Notes: a model not told the origin generated them from the letters alone. Positions 45,701-55,343 are shown, counted from the first letter of the stretch. The stretch is 64,000 nucleotides of DNA from Cyanobacteria bacterium FACHB-DQ100 (GCA_014695195.1 JACJNW010000026.1:62001-126000); one strand, 5' to 3'. Numbers and translations: made by a program.

Positions 45701-48700
45701 CCAACTTAAGCTATCAGGAACTGAGTGAACTGCTGGAAACTCGCTTTATTAATCCCGATCGCACAGTTCCAACCCTAAAAATTCAGCCTGAAACAACCTG
45801 TGAGATCGACAAGATGGAATTTACAGGTTTAACCGAAGCCCTGTTGAATCGCATCCATCGCTTTGTCCGCCTCCACCGCAAACTAGATTGGACGATGGTA
45901 GACTTAGACAAGACCATTACGGCTCTGAAATCCGGAGAGTTAACAAATTCATTCTTGTCTCACCTATCCCACATACAAAAAATTAAGAAAGTTCTAAATC
46001 TTCCTTTAGAGAGGGTGCTTACCTTGTGGGGAACGATTGATCGAGACGGAAAAAACTCCCTCTACAATAAGTTATTTCTGAATAAAGCTGTTTTCAATCC
46101 TGTTGACTCTAGCTTTGACCTCAGTCGTTCAACGTCACCTAGACCAAAACTATCTGAACATAAACCTCCTGTTCTAGCAGCCCTGCGAATTAACGAAGCA
46201 GATTTCGATCGCCTCAGAACTGCAATTCCCGTATCCGATGAAATCACGCTAGAAAACTTGTCTGCGCTCTATCGTTATACGGTTCTGGCAAGGGCCCTCA
46301 AACTTCCCATTGAGGATTTTCTGAGCCTGAGAATCTTGCTCAACATTAATCCGTTTGACACAGCACATCCAGAAGATACCTTACTCTTCATTGAGCAGGT
46401 TCATAACATCCGAGCATCGGGCTTTTCCGTCTCAGAACTCAACTACCTGTACCGCCATTTACCTGAACCCTCTCCAGTTGCTCCTTCCCTAGAAACGATC
46501 GTAAATCTGGTCAAAACTCTGCTGAATGGTCTCAACAAAATTATCAGTGATACTGCACCAGTACCCAACCCCGACCTAGATCTTCTGCAAAGACATCTAA
46601 CAACCCTGCTAGACAGCAACAAGGCAACAGTGGCGATCGCTTTTCTAAACAGTGTGTCTGCTGATACTCCAGACAATCGCACATTCATCAACTTGCATTT
46701 TGGTCTATTTCTACCAACCCCTGATTACACAAAACTGGTAACTAATACTTCTTTAAGTGATGAGCAGAGGACAGCATTCAGAAGTCAAGCAACTGAGTAC
46801 GTGTTGAATAACTTGTTGGTTTACCTACGAGATTCACTCAGCCGCACTTTAGTGAAACAAACGTTGAGCGAACAGCTCCAGTTAGATAAAACGATTACAG
46901 AGTTACTGTTGGAGAAATTATTAAAATCACAAGCGGATTCTAGAATTAGCGCGATCGCAGATTTCCTATCCATTACAAGTGCAGGTCTAGCCGCTAACTA
47001 CTTCAAAACGCCAGATCTTACAGGGTCTCCTGCAAAGAGAATTGATCCAATTCTCGATTTTAACTGGGGACAGGGTTCTCCAGCGCCAACCATTCCAGCC
47101 AAAACCTTTAGTGTGCGCTGGGAAGGTAAGCTTCTAGCACAACATAATGAAACTTACACCTTCTATATTCGCACCAACAATGGTATTCGGCTATGGATAG
47201 ATGGTCGAGAGTTACTGAAAAAACCGGATTTTGACCCCTGGTCAAATCGAACTTTGACAGAGTTGAGCGACACGATCGCTTTCAATGCTGGGCAACTTTA
47301 CGACCTCAAGCTAGAGTACACGAACAGTTCTCCCAATGCTCTAATTCAACTGAGCTGGAGTAGCTCTTCAACGCCAAAGGCAATCGTTCCTCAAAGCAAT
47401 TTCTATACCAATAATATTTACACTCACCTCCATCAAACCTATCTCCGTCTTCATAAATCAGCGTTGTTGATTAATCGATTCAAGTTAACTGCAAGGGAAA
47501 TTGATTATCTCTCAAATCACGGCACTGATTTTGCAGAGTTTAATCTAAATCAGCTACCTCTAAGCACAACAGCGTTTAAACCCAGTTTCTACCAGCAATG
47601 GCAGCGATTAAATGACTTTGTCAGACTTCGAGATAGCCTATCAGGTGCTGAAACTAGCTTACTCGATGTATTTGCTGCTACCTCATTAGCAGAGGCTCAA
47701 ACAACACTCGCTTTGGCAACAGGATGGGACAGGCAAGCGATTGAATATTTAACAAACCAGTTCAACTTCACGGCAAACAACTTTAAGAACGAGATTAGTC
47801 TACTAAAACTCCAACACTGCTTGAATTGGAGCCAACGTTTAGATGTACCTACTAAACAGTTATTTGATTGGAGCCAGCAGACTCCTGATTTTGATCAAGT
47901 ACAAGCTATCAAAGGTGCATTAAAAGCCAAATATGACAATGACGTATGGATTGCGATCTCTAAACCACTGCAAAATACTTTACGAGAAAAGCGGCGAGAT
48001 GTATTAGTTTCTTATCTGCTGGCACACCCCAGTCTTATTGGTAAGACCAACCTGGATGATGTGAATGATCTTTATGCCTATTTCCTGATTGATCCGGAGA
48101 TGAGCGCCTGTCAGATGACCTCCCGCATTAAGCAGGCAATTAGTTCTGTACAGTTATTTGTACAACGCTGCCTCCTAGGGCTGGAGAAACAGGTTTCACT
48201 GCGCCAGGAAGCATCTCAACAGTGGAAGTGGATGAAGAACCATCCCGTTTGGGTACCCGGTCGACAAGTCTGGCTTTACCCAGAAAACTTGATCGAACCA
48301 GAATTACGGGATGGTAAATCCCCGTTCTTCAAAGATTTGGAAGGCGAATTACTACAAAATGAGGTCACCTCAGATACTGTTGAAACGGCATTTCGTAGCT
48401 ATTTAGAAAAGCTCGATGGTGTTGCTCGCCTCGAAATCTGTGGAATGTATGCCCAAATTGAAGAAGGCACCAACATACTGCACGTTTTTGGCCGCACGAT
48501 CGGTGCCGACCCTCGGTTCTACTATTACCGTCGCTGGGTCGATAGCGCTTATTGGACTCCTTGGGAAAGAATTGATGTAGATATTCAGGGAGATCACTTG
48601 ATTCCAGTTGTCTATGAACGACGACTACGCCTATTTTGGGCAATCTTCACTGAACAAGCCCAGACTGAATCGCCTAATGCTAAGTATTGGGAGATTCAAC

Positions 48701-51700
48701 TGGCATGGAGCGAGTACAAAAATGGCAAGTGGTCAACCAAGCAGGTACTACCTAAAAGCCTCACTTCTAGAATTTCTTCCAAGCTCGAATATCTTCAAAA
48801 GGAAGACTTTACCTTCTCCGCGCAAGTGTATGACAACTCGCTAACTATTTGGTGCTTTGAAAATAAAATATTAGGTGGAGGAGGGGAGTTTGGCAAGCAA
48901 GGTTTTGGTTTATTTAAGTTTATAGGCTGTTATGGTGAAATCGTTGCTGAGGGTATCAACTACGATTTATCCCATATAGCAGTAGTTGAAAAGTTGTTTA
49001 ACTTACTACTTCCAACTTCTGCTACTGGTAGTGACCATAGCAATATGTGGATTGAGGAGAAAGGAAATAAAAATAATAGGCTAAGTTTTAAGGGTTATAC
49101 CAGTCCTCTTCTCAGAAGCTACCCAACAAAAGAGCCTCCCTATGAAAAGAGCTATGAATACACTTTAGGAGTAACTCCTGGCACATTTCGTTTACTCTTT
49201 CCACACCAGTACAGCCCATTCGAGCTGTTCATAGATAGTTTACTGGATAAGATAAATAAAGCCCAACCTAATTTAATGCCTCCACGTCAGGCATTTACCC
49301 CCTTCTTCTATCAAGACCAGGGTAGAACTTTCTTTGTTACCTCGAAGATTGTTGAAGTTTCCCCAACAAAAACTTTAAAACCGAATTTAGATTTAGGACG
49401 ATTTCAACAAAATCGTAGCTTTTTGCGTGGAGACGAAATTCTTGCCCTTACTCCTAGTGGACTCGCTAATGGAAGCACGATCGCTCCAATTGGGATTGCA
49501 AACTCTGAAATAGTATCTTCTCACGGTAGCATAAGCATGGTAGGAAGCCGCCAACCAGCCCAAATTCCAAACTACCTACTCAGATATTTGTTTGAAACCT
49601 TTTATCATCCCTATGTTTGTACATTCATTAAAGAACTGAATCGACACGGTATTGAAGGCCTGCTAAATCCGAATAAGGATTTGATGAAGCCTGCGGCTCA
49701 ACAACTTCGTCGTCAACGCATTCAACAGGAGTACTTTAACAACACTTATAAGCCGTCGGATGTCGTTAGCGTTCCCTATCCTAAAGATGACATTGATTTC
49801 TCCTATAACGGAGCGTATTCCCTCTACAATTGGGAGCTATTTTTCCATGCACCTTTACTGATTGCCGATCGCTTGATGAAGAATCAGCGATTTGAGGAAG
49901 CCCAGAAATGGTTCCATTACATCTTTGACCCAACCATTGGCTTTGATCCAAACCCTAATTCGGAAGAAAGTAAACTGGAGCGATTCTGGAAAATAAAACC
50001 TTTTTATGACAATCCCAATGCTAAACAGCAGCTTAAAGGTTTACTCTCGCTATTGGACTACAAAGGTACAGATCCAAAACGACTTGACGAGAAACAAGCG
50101 CTTGAGATGCAGATTAACCAATGGAGACAAAATCCTTTTAATCCTCATCTAATTGCTCGTTTGCGGATTTCAGCCTATCAGAAAACTGTTGTCATGAAAT
50201 ATATTGACAACTTAATTGCATGGGCCGATCAACTATTTCGCCAAGACACCATTGAATCTATCAATGAAGCAACTCAGCTCTATATCCTTGCTGCAGAAAT
50301 TTTAGGGCCTCGCCCTCAAAGTATTAAACCGAAACAAACCGTTGCTCCAAAAAGCTACACTCAGCTTGAACGAGATCTAGACGCTATCTCAAGAACTGTA
50401 GTTCAGGTAGAAAATCTACTACCTCCTAGCGATACTGTAACTATTCCTTCTCCAAGTGGCACACCTAAGCTAACACTGCCTCCGCTGCTCTATTTTTGTA
50501 TTCCAAAGAACGATAAGTTATTGGGCTATTGGGATACAGTCGGCGATCGCCTATTTAAGATTCGCCATTGTATGAACATTGAAGGCGTAGTGCGAGAATT
50601 GCCCTTGTTTGAACCACCCATTGATCCAGCACTGCTAGTACAGGCAGTCGCAAAGGGACTGGACTTAAGTCGTGTACTGAACGACATCAATACTCCTACA
50701 CCGCATTATCGTTTCACCTACATGCTGCAAAAAGCGTTGGAGCTATGTAACGACCTCAAGTCATTAGGCGCAGCATTACTTTCGGCTCTTGAGAAGAAAG
50801 ACACCGAAGAGTTAGCAGCAATCCGTGCGAATCAAGAAACAGCTCTTCTCAACTTGATTACCGAGATTAAGAAGAAGCAGAAAGAAGAAGCAACTATAGC
50901 CAGAGAAGGATTAGTCAAAACTCATAGAGTGACTGAAGTCCGCTATCGTTATTATCAGGAACTCCTTGACCTTAAACCACATAGTCTTACTCCTGGTTCT
51001 CGGCAAGAAATTCCTGTAGTAGAAGGAGCCAATGGTTCAAAGCAAGCAACTGAGCAGGAGAATGAGAATCTCAGACGCTCTCGACTTGCTCAGGATCGTC
51101 AAGAAAATGCTGCTAGTTTCGAGCTTTTGGCAAGCATAGCTCATGCAATACCTAACATCTCAAAAGGCATAGGTGTAGCAGTATCATTTGGAGGTTCCTT
51201 TCTTGGAGCAGTAACAAATTCGTTTGCCAAACGTGCAAATCATTGGGCAGGTCAACACACTTACGAAGCAACTAGAGCGGCTACCCTAGCTTCCAAGGAT
51301 AGGAGAAGGCAGGAGTGGATACTACAAAACAATGTAGTAGCTAAGGAATTAGAGCAAATTGACAAGCAAATTGCAGCTGCTGATATTCGTATTGCAATCT
51401 CAGAGAATGAATTAAAAAATCACGAGAAACAAATTGAAAATGCTCAGCAAATTACAACTTTTCTACGCTCCAAATACACCAATGAGGAGCTTTATAGCTG
51501 GATGACTAGAGAAGTCTCAACAATTTATTTCCAGTGCTATCAAATGGCTTATGATTTGGCTAAAAAAACAGAAAAAGCCTATCGTTTTGAACGTGGGTTA
51601 ACGACCTCAAACTTCATTCAGTTCGGCTACTGGGATAGCTTGAGGAAAGGACTGCTAGCTGGCGATCGCCTCTATCTTGCTCTCAAACAAATGGAGCGGG

Positions 51701-52797
51701 CATACCTTGATCAAAATAAGCGCGAGTATGAAATTAGCAAGAACATCTCGCTAGTTCTCCACGATCCGCTAGCTTTAATCGCCTTGAAGGAAACCGGACA
51801 ATGCATTGTTGAATTACCGGAAACCTTATTTGATGCTGACTATCCTGGTCACTATATGCGTCGTATCAAATCTGTTAGCTTAACGATTCCTTGTGTCACT
51901 GGACCTTACACCAGCGTTAACTGTACTCTCACTTTACTGGCTAACAAAACCCGCATTAAGAGTGTTCCAACCAAGCCTTATCAGGAAGATTTAGAAAATG
52001 ACGACGATCGCTTTGTAACTAACTTTGCTGCCATGCAGTCGATCGCTACCAGTACTGCCCAAAACGATAGCGGCATGTTCGAGCTAAGCTTCCGCGACGA
52101 GCGTTACTTGCCGTTTGAGGGTGCAGGTGCCGTCTCTCGATGGCGAATTGATATGCCTCAAGACTGCAATGCATTTGACTTTAATACCATTTCAGATGTC
52201 ATCATCAGGCTCAACTACACAGCACGAGAAGGTGGAGCAATATTAAAAGATGAAGCGAAAAAAGCCTTAAAGCAAGAAATTGAGAATGTAACGAATTCTC
52301 GCCTTGTTCGCCTGTTTAGCTTGAAACACGAATTTCCAGCAGACTGGCACCGATTCCTGCGCCCTACTGCTCCTGCCGCTAATCAGCCCGTCGCTCATAG
52401 CATGAATATCAGGTTAGACCAAGAGCGTTTTCCATTCCATTTACGAGGACAGAAGCTTTTTCTAAACAGCGCCGTATTGTTCTTAAAAGTCAAGGAAGAC
52501 TTCTCATACAGTACTCCCAAACTCAAGATTTATCTAAATAATGATGCAGGAAATGAGTTTACTTTAGATGGAAGCCCCGTAACTGGTCTACCCTATGCGA
52601 AACCGAAGATTGCTCCGTCTTCCATTCCAACTTCGCTTGCTTTGAACATTCGAGAAGGTGACCTTCCAACGTCTACCGATTCTAGTTCTACTTGGTGGCA
52701 GAGATTAGAGATTAACGGTGTAAACCGCAGCAGATTAAAACCGGAGGCGATCGAGGACATTTGGATTATTTTCTATTACTCGATAGCTGGAAGTTGA
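42709..52797 (+). CDS. Tc toxin TcA-like subunit with PG-binding and PA14 domains
   Basis: A 3362-residue pore/translocation subunit (ATG 42709, or ATG 42730; neither has a clear ribosome site). Domains in order: PG_binding_1-like (residues about 13-103, GDATAGLITIFQRQFQLPVT); two carboxypeptidase-regulatory-like modules (about 108-205 and 218-318, DGYYEI and TGDYEI); VRP1-type helical shell with the signature SLDFCACEHCRSVYSPAAYL (about 765-797); PA14 module (about 1422-1564, YTFYIRTNNGIRLWIDGREL); Tc neuraminidase-like region (about 1840-1985); and the C-terminal channel and TcB-binding part (about 2800-3090, with coiled coil EQIDKQIAAADIRIAISENE). It is 800 residues longer than classical TcdA. 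It lies 188 bases after TcB-TcC on the same strand, so the two are probably cotranscribed. Confidence 0.92.
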   Translation: MHLENPTMRLITSPLRYDNQGSDVANLQAGLRLLLNRQMIQISDGERQSLEAALAYETQQQVYGDATAGLITIFQRQFQLPVTGEVDHATAERLNQILSQLGALEPDRFVVRGVVRQSNGDSFEGIVRAFTRDINTGNETALVQTISNADGYYEIIYTADQFRHSPSEVGGPNLIVRAYNYQGQILATSPLKINAEQEETIDLTITVWEQPTPTEEALIVKGSIRLADDSPFAGVEVQAFDKDLRRLERLGQTTTNQTGDYEITYTRSQFSRVEKQSADLVIKVIGPISESTPRRTLATSPTLFNAPPVAVIDLTISADIVSIPSEYERFLAELYPLLGQISLGELREDDEDNPEAEKFQDITFLARETGINFDYLVFLNTAFQFSNSTNLDPAFFYGLFRQNLPADLPALLVLNAVAQRRALEMSFDDNIIPAWLRSQLDQALDRLRQLLIEQTLEQPEDPQKVTLGALLNTSPILLSRELQTIFLITYLQHEGSDETFWEALQQRQEFQQPGLIADLQFTLQLGLLTQNHLPLVQELQQLRQQGFLQSPKDLVKLNVENWQELITRQTNTGIVGVPADITGETNEEKVRNYAQRLTDTVEAVFPTATIAHKLELQQGGFPPTELILFFRRNPTFEFSNTHVDTYLQEHAETALAGLDNPDGVAEQLRGMQRVFNLTPRHTEMQVLLSNGLHSAQSIASFGKDVFVQQYGDRLGGASKAEVIYAKAEHTAAMATAILAKYATGFNELRTAVTPGPLTNADDLPNWASLFGSLDFCACEHCRSVYSPAAYLVDLLEFLKKQSHPVDDKTAKDVLLAHSRRSDIGHLELSCENTNTVLPYIDLVNEILENAIAPRATSAPPLQTRGTTEELSINPEYVNEEAYKILAKETTVYPWNLPSDRWLEEARIYLEKLGIRRHELMEAFQKPAIPPNPPSSTGTPASPTNEAIALEYLGLTPVEQKIITNVSSAPLWQLWGYESNPSTGLLTNLAKVRVFLQKSNLSYQELSELLETRFINPDRTVPTLKIQPETTCEIDKMEFTGLTEALLNRIHRFVRLHRKLDWTMVDLDKTITALKSGELTNSFLSHLSHIQKIKKVLNLPLERVLTLWGTIDRDGKNSLYNKLFLNKAVFNPVDSSFDLSRSTSPRPKLSEHKPPVLAALRINEADFDRLRTAIPVSDEITLENLSALYRYTVLARALKLPIEDFLSLRILLNINPFDTAHPEDTLLFIEQVHNIRASGFSVSELNYLYRHLPEPSPVAPSLETIVNLVKTLLNGLNKIISDTAPVPNPDLDLLQRHLTTLLDSNKATVAIAFLNSVSADTPDNRTFINLHFGLFLPTPDYTKLVTNTSLSDEQRTAFRSQATEYVLNNLLVYLRDSLSRTLVKQTLSEQLQLDKTITELLLEKLLKSQADSRISAIADFLSITSAGLAANYFKTPDLTGSPAKRIDPILDFNWGQGSPAPTIPAKTFSVRWEGKLLAQHNETYTFYIRTNNGIRLWIDGRELLKKPDFDPWSNRTLTELSDTIAFNAGQLYDLKLEYTNSSPNALIQLSWSSSSTPKAIVPQSNFYTNNIYTHLHQTYLRLHKSALLINRFKLTAREIDYLSNHGTDFAEFNLNQLPLSTTAFKPSFYQQWQRLNDFVRLRDSLSGAETSLLDVFAATSLAEAQTTLALATGWDRQAIEYLTNQFNFTANNFKNEISLLKLQHCLNWSQRLDVPTKQLFDWSQQTPDFDQVQAIKGALKAKYDNDVWIAISKPLQNTLREKRRDVLVSYLLAHPSLIGKTNLDDVNDLYAYFLIDPEMSACQMTSRIKQAISSVQLFVQRCLLGLEKQVSLRQEASQQWKWMKNHPVWVPGRQVWLYPENLIEPELRDGKSPFFKDLEGELLQNEVTSDTVETAFRSYLEKLDGVARLEICGMYAQIEEGTNILHVFGRTIGADPRFYYYRRWVDSAYWTPWERIDVDIQGDHLIPVVYERRLRLFWAIFTEQAQTESPNAKYWEIQLAWSEYKNGKWSTKQVLPKSLTSRISSKLEYLQKEDFTFSAQVYDNSLTIWCFENKILGGGGEFGKQGFGLFKFIGCYGEIVAEGINYDLSHIAVVEKLFNLLLPTSATGSDHSNMWIEEKGNKNNRLSFKGYTSPLLRSYPTKEPPYEKSYEYTLGVTPGTFRLLFPHQYSPFELFIDSLLDKINKAQPNLMPPRQAFTPFFYQDQGRTFFVTSKIVEVSPTKTLKPNLDLGRFQQNRSFLRGDEILALTPSGLANGSTIAPIGIANSEIVSSHGSISMVGSRQPAQIPNYLLRYLFETFYHPYVCTFIKELNRHGIEGLLNPNKDLMKPAAQQLRRQRIQQEYFNNTYKPSDVVSVPYPKDDIDFSYNGAYSLYNWELFFHAPLLIADRLMKNQRFEEAQKWFHYIFDPTIGFDPNPNSEESKLERFWKIKPFYDNPNAKQQLKGLLSLLDYKGTDPKRLDEKQALEMQINQWRQNPFNPHLIARLRISAYQKTVVMKYIDNLIAWADQLFRQDTIESINEATQLYILAAEILGPRPQSIKPKQTVAPKSYTQLERDLDAISRTVVQVENLLPPSDTVTIPSPSGTPKLTLPPLLYFCIPKNDKLLGYWDTVGDRLFKIRHCMNIEGVVRELPLFEPPIDPALLVQAVAKGLDLSRVLNDINTPTPHYRFTYMLQKALELCNDLKSLGAALLSALEKKDTEELAAIRANQETALLNLITEIKKKQKEEATIAREGLVKTHRVTEVRYRYYQELLDLKPHSLTPGSRQEIPVVEGANGSKQATEQENENLRRSRLAQDRQENAASFELLASIAHAIPNISKGIGVAVSFGGSFLGAVTNSFAKRANHWAGQHTYEATRAATLASKDRRRQEWILQNNVVAKELEQIDKQIAAADIRIAISENELKNHEKQIENAQQITTFLRSKYTNEELYSWMTREVSTIYFQCYQMAYDLAKKTEKAYRFERGLTTSNFIQFGYWDSLRKGLLAGDRLYLALKQMERAYLDQNKREYEISKNISLVLHDPLALIALKETGQCIVELPETLFDADYPGHYMRRIKSVSLTIPCVTGPYTSVNCTLTLLANKTRIKSVPTKPYQEDLENDDDRFVTNFAAMQSIATSTAQNDSGMFELSFRDERYLPFEGAGAVSRWRIDMPQDCNAFDFNTISDVIIRLNYTAREGGAILKDEAKKALKQEIENVTNSRLVRLFSLKHEFPADWHRFLRPTAPAANQPVAHSMNIRLDQERFPFHLRGQKLFLNSAVLFLKVKEDFSYSTPKLKIYLNNDAGNEFTLDGSPVTGLPYAKPKIAPSSIPTSLALNIREGDLPTSTDSSSTWWQRLEINGVNRSRLKPEAIEDIWIIFYYSIAGS

Positions 52798-52946
52798 TAG
52801 TTTCTGAGGATGTATTTAACGACCTTGTCAGGTTAACCGGAACGTAGAATAATTAAACCGCTTTAACCGGATCACGCCTTCTCATATGCTCCCGTCATTG
52901 CTTCCCTAGCGAAATCTCCAGCTACTGTGTCTGGCTATAATACAGC

Positions 52947-53135
52947 TTCCTATCGGGCTACCGGGACATCGAGAAGATGAGGCTTCATCGGGGCATCAAG
53001 GTGACGTATGAATCGATGCGAGAATGGTTCCAGAAGTTTGGACAAAAATCCGCCAATCATCTGTATCGTAAACGCCCTTACATTGTAGCCAAATGGCATT
53101 TAGATAAAGTGGTCGTTACCATCGAAGCACAGTAA
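52947..53135 (+). pseudogene. IS6-family transposase fragment
   Basis: A 62-codon open stretch without a start reads FLSGYRDIEKMRLHRGIKVT, YESMREWFQKFGQKSANHLY, RKRPYIVAKWHLDKVVVTIE, AQ and stop. This is the HTH and first catalytic Asp (WHLD) region of an IS6/IS240-type transposase. It is cut on both sides. It differs from the IS6 remnant at 20537-20841. The rest of 52798-53608 contains no gene. Confidence 0.7.
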
Positions 53136-53136
53136 T

Positions 53137-53295
53137 TTCAATAATCGCTGCAACCCACACAGGAAAAGAATTTTGGGGATCTTACGCCTGAATAGAGCAA
53201 GTTGAAGAAGAGGTGGCAACACTCTTAAAGCCCTTAACTCATAAGCCTTTTGCCAATTCTACGCTTCATAGACCAAAGCGGAATTCAGCGATCGT
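53137..53295. repeat. Diverged non-coding repeat, copy 2 (partner at 28031-28186)
   Basis: Starts immediately after the IS6 fragment. The shared ordered blocks are listed under copy 1. It is interrupted by stops in the frame that is open in copy 1. The two copies flank a 25-kb segment containing the secreted proteins, LuxR regulators and Tc genes. Confidence 0.55.
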
Positions 53296-53608
53296 CGTTC
53301 AAGTTTCGAGATCAACTACAAATAATAACCATTATCTGTAGTTACGGTATTATTGCAGTATGGATAAGCATTTTTTAAGAGAAATCGATCTCACATAAAA
53401 TTGTGAACGCTGAAACATCTATTCTGTTTGGGCTTTGTGGTTTTAGCGTGTAGGTAATCTTGTAATGAATCCTGTGGTGTAAAATGGGCAAAATCCGGTA
53501 AAATTTTTGCATAGTGGGGATTTGATGCTCACTTATTCAACCAGGGGCGCGACTACACCATGACTCAAGCTAAACTGCAAATTGACTACGGGACTGTGAG
53601 GTAGCATC

Positions 53609-54160
53609 ATGACACTCTCGACATGGAAATGGACGATCAATCGCTATCACCAGGCGGTAGAAGCGGGGATTTTTGAGGATGTGCCTGTTGAATTGTTGAA
53701 TGGAGAATTAGTAGAGATGTCGCCCGAAGGAGTTCCGCACTCGTCGCTCAGTGATGAAGCGGCTGAATATCTCAGGGAACAGTTGCGTGGTCTTGCCAAG
53801 GTGCGAGAAGCTAAACCGATCACGCTGCCTAACCGTTCAGAGCCAGAACCCGACATTTCAATTGTTCAGTTGCCCGTTGAGATTTACCGATCTCATCACC
53901 CATACGTTGAAAACATTTACTGGATCATTGAATACTCGAACACGAGCTTGCAGAAAGACTTGGAAGTGAAGTCTAAAGTTTATGCCGAAGCAGGTATTTG
54001 CGAGTATTGGGTGGTTAATTTGAAAACCAGAGAGCTAAACGTCTTTCGGAATCCAGTGAACGGGGAGTACCAGGAGCAAACGGTGTTGACTGAGGGTGTG
54101 GTAAGTCCGCTTGCTTTTCCAAACGTGCAAATTGGGGTTGCAAGATTGTTACAGCGATAG
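53609..54160 (+). CDS. Uma2 family endonuclease-like protein (DUF820)
   Basis: A 183-residue member of the Uma2/DUF820 family, which has a PD-(D/E)XK nuclease fold and is expanded in cyanobacteria. Visible are VELLNGELVEMSPEGVPHSS, the catalytic-type PDISIV, IYWIIEYSNTSLQKDLEVKS (E...K position) with KVYAEAGICEYWVVN. Ribosome site GAGG lies 7-8 bases before ATG 53609. Its true role is unsettled. It is followed after 24 bases by a second Uma2 gene. Confidence 0.88.
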   Translation: MTLSTWKWTINRYHQAVEAGIFEDVPVELLNGELVEMSPEGVPHSSLSDEAAEYLREQLRGLAKVREAKPITLPNRSEPEPDISIVQLPVEIYRSHHPYVENIYWIIEYSNTSLQKDLEVKSKVYAEAGICEYWVVNLKTRELNVFRNPVNGEYQEQTVLTEGVVSPLAFPNVQIGVARLLQR

Positions 54161-54184
54161 TGAGCTAGAGGAGGCGCAGGGGGT

Positions 54185-54772
54185 ATGACGCAAACGAAGC
54201 CACAGTTTAAGACGATCGAGGAATATCTCGACTACGACGACGGAACGGATACTCGATACGAATTGGTGAATGGGGAGCTAGTTGAATTGCCGAGTGAAGA
54301 TCCAATTAACCCGACGATCGCAGCTATACTGCTGGTTGCTTTTTCAGCCTTGGGCATTCGTCCGCGTCAGCTTGCAATCGGACATCAGATTGAAGTGGAA
54401 TCGCGTGAAGTCACAGCCCGACAGCCAGATCTGATGGTTCACACCGAGGAATCGATCAACGCCTTACTATCTGGTGAAAGAATCATCCGACTGGGAATGC
54501 CTGTTCCACAGCTGGTGGTGGAAGTTGTGTCGCTCGGCAGCCCGAGCAGCAAAAACTATCAGCGTGATTATGTTGAAAAGCCGAGAGAGTATGCCGCGCG
54601 AGGCATTCCTGAACTGTGGCAGGTTGACCCCAATCGAGCTGTGGTGAATGTGCTGGAGCTGGTGAACGGAGCTTATCAATCCCGACCATTCGCAGGGGAC
54701 GACCCGGTCCTGTCGTCGCAATTCCCGACGCTACAATTGACTGCGGCGGAAATTCTAAATGCAGGGAAATAA
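54185..54772 (+). CDS. Uma2 family endonuclease-like protein (DUF820)
   Basis: A 195-residue Uma2 protein of a different subgroup from its neighbour. TRYELVNGELVELPSEDPIN is followed by RQPDLMVH, LVVEVVSLGSPSSKNYQRDY and EKPREYAARGIPELWQVDP. The Asp, Glu and Lys/Arg positions of the family are recognisable. The gene is preceded by a G-rich ribosome site (GAGGAGG...). Probably cotranscribed with the Uma2 gene before it and with the two unknown genes after it. Confidence 0.88.
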   Translation: MTQTKPQFKTIEEYLDYDDGTDTRYELVNGELVELPSEDPINPTIAAILLVAFSALGIRPRQLAIGHQIEVESREVTARQPDLMVHTEESINALLSGERIIRLGMPVPQLVVEVVSLGSPSSKNYQRDYVEKPREYAARGIPELWQVDPNRAVVNVLELVNGAYQSRPFAGDDPVLSSQFPTLQLTAAEILNAGK

Positions 54773-54806
54773 TCCGAAGGTTTAGTGGCAATTAGGGGAA
54801 GTGGGG

Positions 54807-55343
54807 ATGCCCAGGAAAGCACCGCAAAAATGCTATAAGTGCGCGGCACTGGCGATCAAGCAGGTGCATCAACTCCACGGTTCACCGAAAACGGACCCGC
54901 AGAATTTCGTGCGCGATCCGAACATCTCAAGCGATGGCTGTTATGACCCGAAGCTTTGCCCACCGAAGCGATCTCGGCTACGAAATTCTGAGATTAATTG
55001 TCAGAAACAGGCGATTAAGCAGCGGGAACAAGTCTTCCAACAACTGCAAATTGAGTCGCCCTACACTGATCTCGCTTATGCTGTGCTGATTGTATATCGC
55101 GAGGGCGGATATGATTCTCCGGTGCACGCGATCGCAGGCTCAGTGTGGAAGGGCAATGAGCAGATTGTGGAGATTGCTCCGGTTCACTGCGAGGGCATGA
55201 CCCCAACGGTAGTCAAGGCTTATACTGCCACGCTGCTGCGTGTTCTGCACAAAGAATACGGCATCCGCAAGTTTGCGGCACAGATTCGACGTGACCCGCA
55301 GTGCTGCCCGATTCGTCCTTGCTGTCTGGAGGCAACGGGATGA
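54807..55343 (+). CDS. Hypothetical Cys-rich protein
   Basis: I take ATG 54807, preceded by AGGGGA; a GTG at 54801 is also in frame. The 178-residue product begins MPRKAPQKCYKCAALAIKQV, with further cysteines in DGCYDPKLCPPKRS and a CCPIRPCC end, so metal binding is possible. A coiled helix (NCQKQAIKQREQVFQQLQIE) and a beta-rich part (YAVLIVYREGGYDSPVHAIA) lie between. Its TGA stop overlaps the next gene's ATG (ATGA), so translation is coupled. No family recognised. Confidence 0.6.
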   Translation: MPRKAPQKCYKCAALAIKQVHQLHGSPKTDPQNFVRDPNISSDGCYDPKLCPPKRSRLRNSEINCQKQAIKQREQVFQQLQIESPYTDLAYAVLIVYREGGYDSPVHAIAGSVWKGNEQIVEIAPVHCEGMTPTVVKAYTATLLRVLHKEYGIRKFAAQIRRDPQCCPIRPCCLEATG

